64,000 nucleotides of DNA from Vulcanimicrobium sp035943995. Its GTDB lineage: Bacteria; Vulcanimicrobiota; Vulcanimicrobiia; Vulcanimicrobiales; Vulcanimicrobiaceae. Location of the stretch: assembly GCA_035943995.1 (NCBI GenBank), contig DASZBS010000091.1, positions 1 through 64,000 of the forward strand, written 5' to 3'. The notes under the pieces are model-generated. The model saw only the letters and a list, made by a program, of their open reading frames with translations. It made no database searches and was not told the origin of the DNA. Below, piece by piece: positions 61,573 to 64,000 of this stretch. How positions within the stretch are numbered: position 1 is the first letter of the stretch; each line of letters starts with the position of its first letter. The translations under genes were made by a program, and so were the position numbers.

Positions 61573-62319
61573 ATGACGACGCGCCTAATTACTGCTGCCT
61601 TTGCTTTCGTGCTGCTCGCCGGGAGCGCGGCCGTGCTGCCCGCGGCAGCGGGTGGACCGGTCGAGGGCGATGCGCTGGCCGCCCGCGTCGCGACGCTGGT
61701 CGGCGCCGACTCGAAGGGCATCCTCGGGATGACCACCGACTCGACGCAGAAGATCTCCGCACCGATCATGCACAAGCAGACGACCGTACGGCGCTACGTA
61801 GTGTTCCAGGACGGCATCCCAGTTGCTGCCGGGATCCTCTCCGTCGTCGAAGACGGCCGGGCGTACGACTCGGCGCAGTTAGCGAAGCTGACCGCGGACA
61901 CCGACACGCAGATCAAGCGCGGCCAGGGCTTCAACCATCAGCCGTACGTGTCGAAGTTCGTTCGCGAGTACCATTTTGCGAACGCCGCGTGCGACGGCTG
62001 TGCGGCGGGCGAGCGCGAGCTGAAGTTCGACACCGACTTGAAGGACGACGTGCACATCGCCGGCCTGATGGTCGTCGACGCGAGCGACCGTCCGGTGCGC
62101 GTGACGTCGCATCCGTACCAGTATCCCAGCCCGGCGTCGAGCGGCGAGTCGACCACCACGTTCGCGGCCGCGCTCGGCCCGCATCGTCTCCCCGTCGACG
62201 TGCACGGCCTGTACTTCGGCCACAAGGGCTTCATCCGCGGCTCGTTCACCTTCGACGAGCACAACGTGTTCCGCAGCTTCTCGACCGTCGCCGAAGCGGT
62301 TGCCGCACTCTCGCACTAG
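61573..62319 (+). CDS. exported protein of unknown function
   Basis: 248 residues with a signal peptide (LITAAFAFVLLAGSAAVLPA). A CDGC pair (NAACDGCAAGEREL) and a Ser/Thr-rich loop (SPASSGESTTTFAAAL) stand out. The body has strands with acidic turns. No family recognised. It is divergent from the carboxylase beta gene with about 130 nt between. Confidence 0.6.
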   Translation: MTTRLITAAFAFVLLAGSAAVLPAAAGGPVEGDALAARVATLVGADSKGILGMTTDSTQKISAPIMHKQTTVRRYVVFQDGIPVAAGILSVVEDGRAYDSAQLAKLTADTDTQIKRGQGFNHQPYVSKFVREYHFANAACDGCAAGERELKFDTDLKDDVHIAGLMVVDASDRPVRVTSHPYQYPSPASSGESTTTFAAALGPHRLPVDVHGLYFGHKGFIRGSFTFDEHNVFRSFSTVAEAVAALSH

Positions 62320-62349
62320 ACGGACGACTCTCGCACTACGTGCGAGGTG

Positions 62350-62745
62350 TTATGCGCAGCTAGTGCAGCGCCCCGAAAAGTACACTGACGCGGCGTCGAT
62401 GGTGCAGTCGTGGCGTTGGCCGAGCTCGGCGATGGCGGTCGTCGGAACTTCGTAGGCGAGATCCTTGAGCGAGCCGCAGGCGCTGCAGCGGAAATGGGCG
62501 TGGGCCTGCGACACGGGCTCGTAGTAGGTCGACGCCTCGCCCGGCAGATCGATCTTCATGATGCTGCCCGTTCCGTGCAGGCGCGCGAGCCCGCGATGAA
62601 CGGTAGCGAAGCCGATACGCGGTTTCACCTTGCGCGCGCGCTCCCAGATCTGATACGCGGAGAGGTGCGAGCCCGGTCCCGCGTGGTCGACGACGTCGAG
62701 GACGGCTTGATAGTTCGGCGGGAGCGATCGTGCGGTTCGAGCCAC
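62350..62745 (-). CDS. Fur-family metal or peroxide regulator
   Basis: 131 residues from a GTG. Winged helix about 8-80 (PPNYQAVLDVVDHAG then RIGFATVHRGLARLHGTGSI) and dimer/metal domain with AHAHFRCSACGSLKDLAYE and CTSCA, i.e. two CxxC zinc pairs. Which metal or oxidant it senses is unclear. The frame is open further upstream but those residues overlap the next gene. It follows the SufT-like gene by 11 nt. Confidence 0.85.
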   Translation of the reverse strand: MARTARSLPPNYQAVLDVVDHAGPGSHLSAYQIWERARKVKPRIGFATVHRGLARLHGTGSIMKIDLPGEASTYYEPVSQAHAHFRCSACGSLKDLAYEVPTTAIAELGQRHDCTIDAASVYFSGRCTSCA

Positions 62746-62756
62746 GCGGGCCGCTG

Positions 62757-63068
62757 CTACCAGATGCCGAGCGCCAGCTTGACGTCTTCGCTGGCCATCG
62801 TCTTGGGATCCCACGGCGGGCTAAAGGTGATGTCGACCGTGGCGTTCTTGACGCCCTCGACGCTCTCGACCTTACTGAGCACCGCCTGCTTGAACATCGG
62901 GCCCACCGGACACATCGGCGACGTCAGCGTCATCGTCACCGTGACGTCCTCGCCGCTCGCTCCCTCGCAGACCACGTCGTAGACGAGGCCTAAGTCGAGG
63001 ATCCCCATGTTGAGCTCCGGGTCCTCGACGTCTTTGAGCGCCTCGCGCACGATCTCAGCGGTTACCAT
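62757..63068 (-). CDS. SufT/PaaD-like MIP18-family protein (iron-sulfur assembly)
   Basis: 103 residues of the DUF59/MIP18 family: VREALKDVEDPELNMGILDL, TMTLTSPMCPVGPMF with the conserved Cys, and TFSPPWDP. SufT-type proteins help Fe-S cluster maturation. It lies 6 nt after the TMEM175-like gene and next to a Fur regulator. Confidence 0.88.
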   Translation of the reverse strand: MVTAEIVREALKDVEDPELNMGILDLGLVYDVVCEGASGEDVTVTMTLTSPMCPVGPMFKQAVLSKVESVEGVKNATVDITFSPPWDPKTMASEDVKLALGIW

Positions 63069-63074
63069 ACGTTC

Positions 63075-63758
63075 TTAGGATACACCCTCGGGCTCCAAAG
63101 TTACGACCGGACGCGTGGGCTGCGGGCCGAGCACGAACTGCCACGGCCGCGGGACGCGCCCAATCGCCAGCCGTATCAACGGCCCGATCAGGATGAGCCA
63201 ACCGAGCGCGATCGGTCCGGCTGCGAGGACCGAGCCGAGCGCTACCAAGAACACCGGCACGACGACGAAGCCCGCCAACGCAGGTCGCCACGCGGTCGGC
63301 CGCTCAGCCTCGTCGAGGACGCTCCAGGCGCGCCGCAAGCCGCGTATGCTGAGGATCCAACTGAACACGGCGACGCCGAGGAAGTCGGCCAAGTACAGGG
63401 CGACGCTTTCTCGCGCGTATCCGGCGGGACCGACCAGCCGCGTGTACGTGATCAGCGAGTACGGCACGAGCGCGACGAACGAAAGAAGTCCGAACAGCAG
63501 CCAGATGTCGACGGTCCGCGGCGCAAAACCGAGCGCCATGATGCGGTGGAACCGCAGCCAGAAGATGCCGAGCAGCGCGAACGCGCCGAAGAAGACCACG
63601 TATTTGATCCCGTGACCGAACACGTCGTGTGCCGTCTTCGGGATCTCGAGCTGCAGCGCGAGCTGCGACATCGAGAATCCCACCACGATGTCGCCGAACG
63701 ATTCGAGCCGGCCGACGAGATGGCGTTCACCTTCCGGAAGCGTCCGCCGGAACTTCAT
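63075..63758 (-). CDS. TMEM175-like membrane protein (bacterial potassium channel family)
   Basis: 227 residues with six hydrophobic segments. The N-terminal GRLESFGDIVVGFSMSQLAL resembles the family's RxxxFxDxxxA signature in TM1. Only one TMEM175 repeat is present, as in bacterial homologues that act as tetramers. Potassium transport is a family-level inference. Confidence 0.75.
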   Translation of the reverse strand: MKFRRTLPEGERHLVGRLESFGDIVVGFSMSQLALQLEIPKTAHDVFGHGIKYVVFFGAFALLGIFWLRFHRIMALGFAPRTVDIWLLFGLLSFVALVPYSLITYTRLVGPAGYARESVALYLADFLGVAVFSWILSIRGLRRAWSVLDEAERPTAWRPALAGFVVVPVFLVALGSVLAAGPIALGWLILIGPLIRLAIGRVPRPWQFVLGPQPTRPVVTLEPEGVS

Positions 63759-63771
63759 GCGCGCCGCGCGG

Positions 63772-64000
63772 TCAGACCGCCAAATAGCGCTGCATCATCG
63801 CCTGGTCGGCGCGCAGCTCGGGGATCGTGCCGGAGCCGACGACGCGGCCGTTGGAGAGCACGTAGCCGCGGTCCGACAGCCCCATCGCAACCTGCGCGTT
63901 CTGCTCGACGAGCAGAATCGTGTTGCCCTCGCTGCGGATGTTGCGCACGACCTCCTCGACGCTGCGCGCGATCAGCGGCGCGAGCCCTTCCATCGGCTCG
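63772..64000 (-). CDS. C-terminal part of a LivF/UrtE-type ABC ATPase (partial)
   Basis: About 75 codons are visible and the gene continues past the window end. EPMEGLAPLI (end of Walker B and D-loop), LLVEQNAQVAMGLSDRGYVL with the switch region and a VVGSGTIPEL tail mark the branched-chain amino acid or urea-type family. Confidence 0.85.
   Translation of the reverse strand, partial: EPMEGLAPLIARSVEEVVRNIRSEGNTILLVEQNAQVAMGLSDRGYVLSNGRVVGSGTIPELRADQAMMQRYLAV

Overview
The window is a strongly GC-rich, densely packed bacterial chromosome segment with many GTG and TTG starts, many 1-8 nt gene overlaps and few terminators. An RND efflux pump, a predicted beta-barrel protein (CBM9/DUF5916 type) and a lipoprotein point to a diderm. 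A soil-type heterotroph storing polyhydroxybutyrate and using B12-dependent propionate metabolism fits. I suspect a poorly sampled phylum such as Candidatus Eremiobacterota (WPS-2), but that is inference and the window has no rRNA or other marker gene. There is no CRISPR array, intact tRNA, rRNA, insertion sequence or recognisable phage.

Layout. 1-1 kb: end of an AtuA-like gene and its DUF4387 partner, then a secreted unknown. 1.05-6.7 kb (-): secreted unknown, RND pump, histidine kinase and NarL-type regulator in one overlapping operon, with a histidine-kinase relic upstream. 7.2-9.2 kb: AT-richer patch with a dienelactone hydrolase, broken genes and a tRNA 3' remnant, probably an old integration site. 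9.2-18.4 kb: serine hydrolase, extracellular PHB depolymerase lipoprotein, TauD-like dioxygenase divergent from an SsuA-like binding protein, then cupin epimerase, glycosyltransferase and M48 protease. 18.5-22.4 kb: aspartic protease and a PHB module (intracellular depolymerase, acetoacetyl-CoA reductase, XRE regulator, phasin). 22.4-27.8 kb (-): DUF5916 protein and a BlaI-BlaR1 operon ending in a secreted repeat protein. 27.9-30.9 kb: an AhpE-like peroxiredoxin with an in-frame UGA at the catalytic cysteine, acyl-CoA synthetase, DUF5069 and DoxX proteins. 31-34.3 kb: one-component regulator plus a molybdate/tungstate-type ABC transporter. 34.4-37.5 kb: MscL with zinc ribbon, small unknowns, retropepsin-like protein. 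37.4-44.9 kb: peptidoglycan-recycling cluster (NagZ-like, serine hydrolase, AnmK, two unknown membrane proteins, sugar kinase, MurQ). 45-50.8 kb: unknown and secreted proteins, GNAT, DUF4127, a tandem paralogue pair. 50.8-61.4 kb: methylmalonyl-CoA epimerase and mutase separated by a PIN/nuclease-like gene pair, serine hydrolase, MsrB, and a minus-strand acyl-CoA carboxylase/FabI group. 61.5-64 kb: secreted unknown, Fur-family regulator, SufT-like protein, TMEM175-like channel, end of a LivF-like ATPase.

How genes fit together. Propionyl-CoA carboxylase (alpha, beta, small epsilon-like subunit), epimerase and the mutase catalytic subunit form a propionyl-CoA to succinyl-CoA route; the mutase B12-binding subunit is not here. 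PhaB, phasin, XRE regulator and depolymerases handle carbon storage. NagZ, AnmK, the kinase and MurQ salvage cell-wall sugars. The standout is the candidate selenocysteine peroxiredoxin: TGA falls exactly on the peroxidatic cysteine codon and a plausible bacterial SECIS hairpin lies just downstream.
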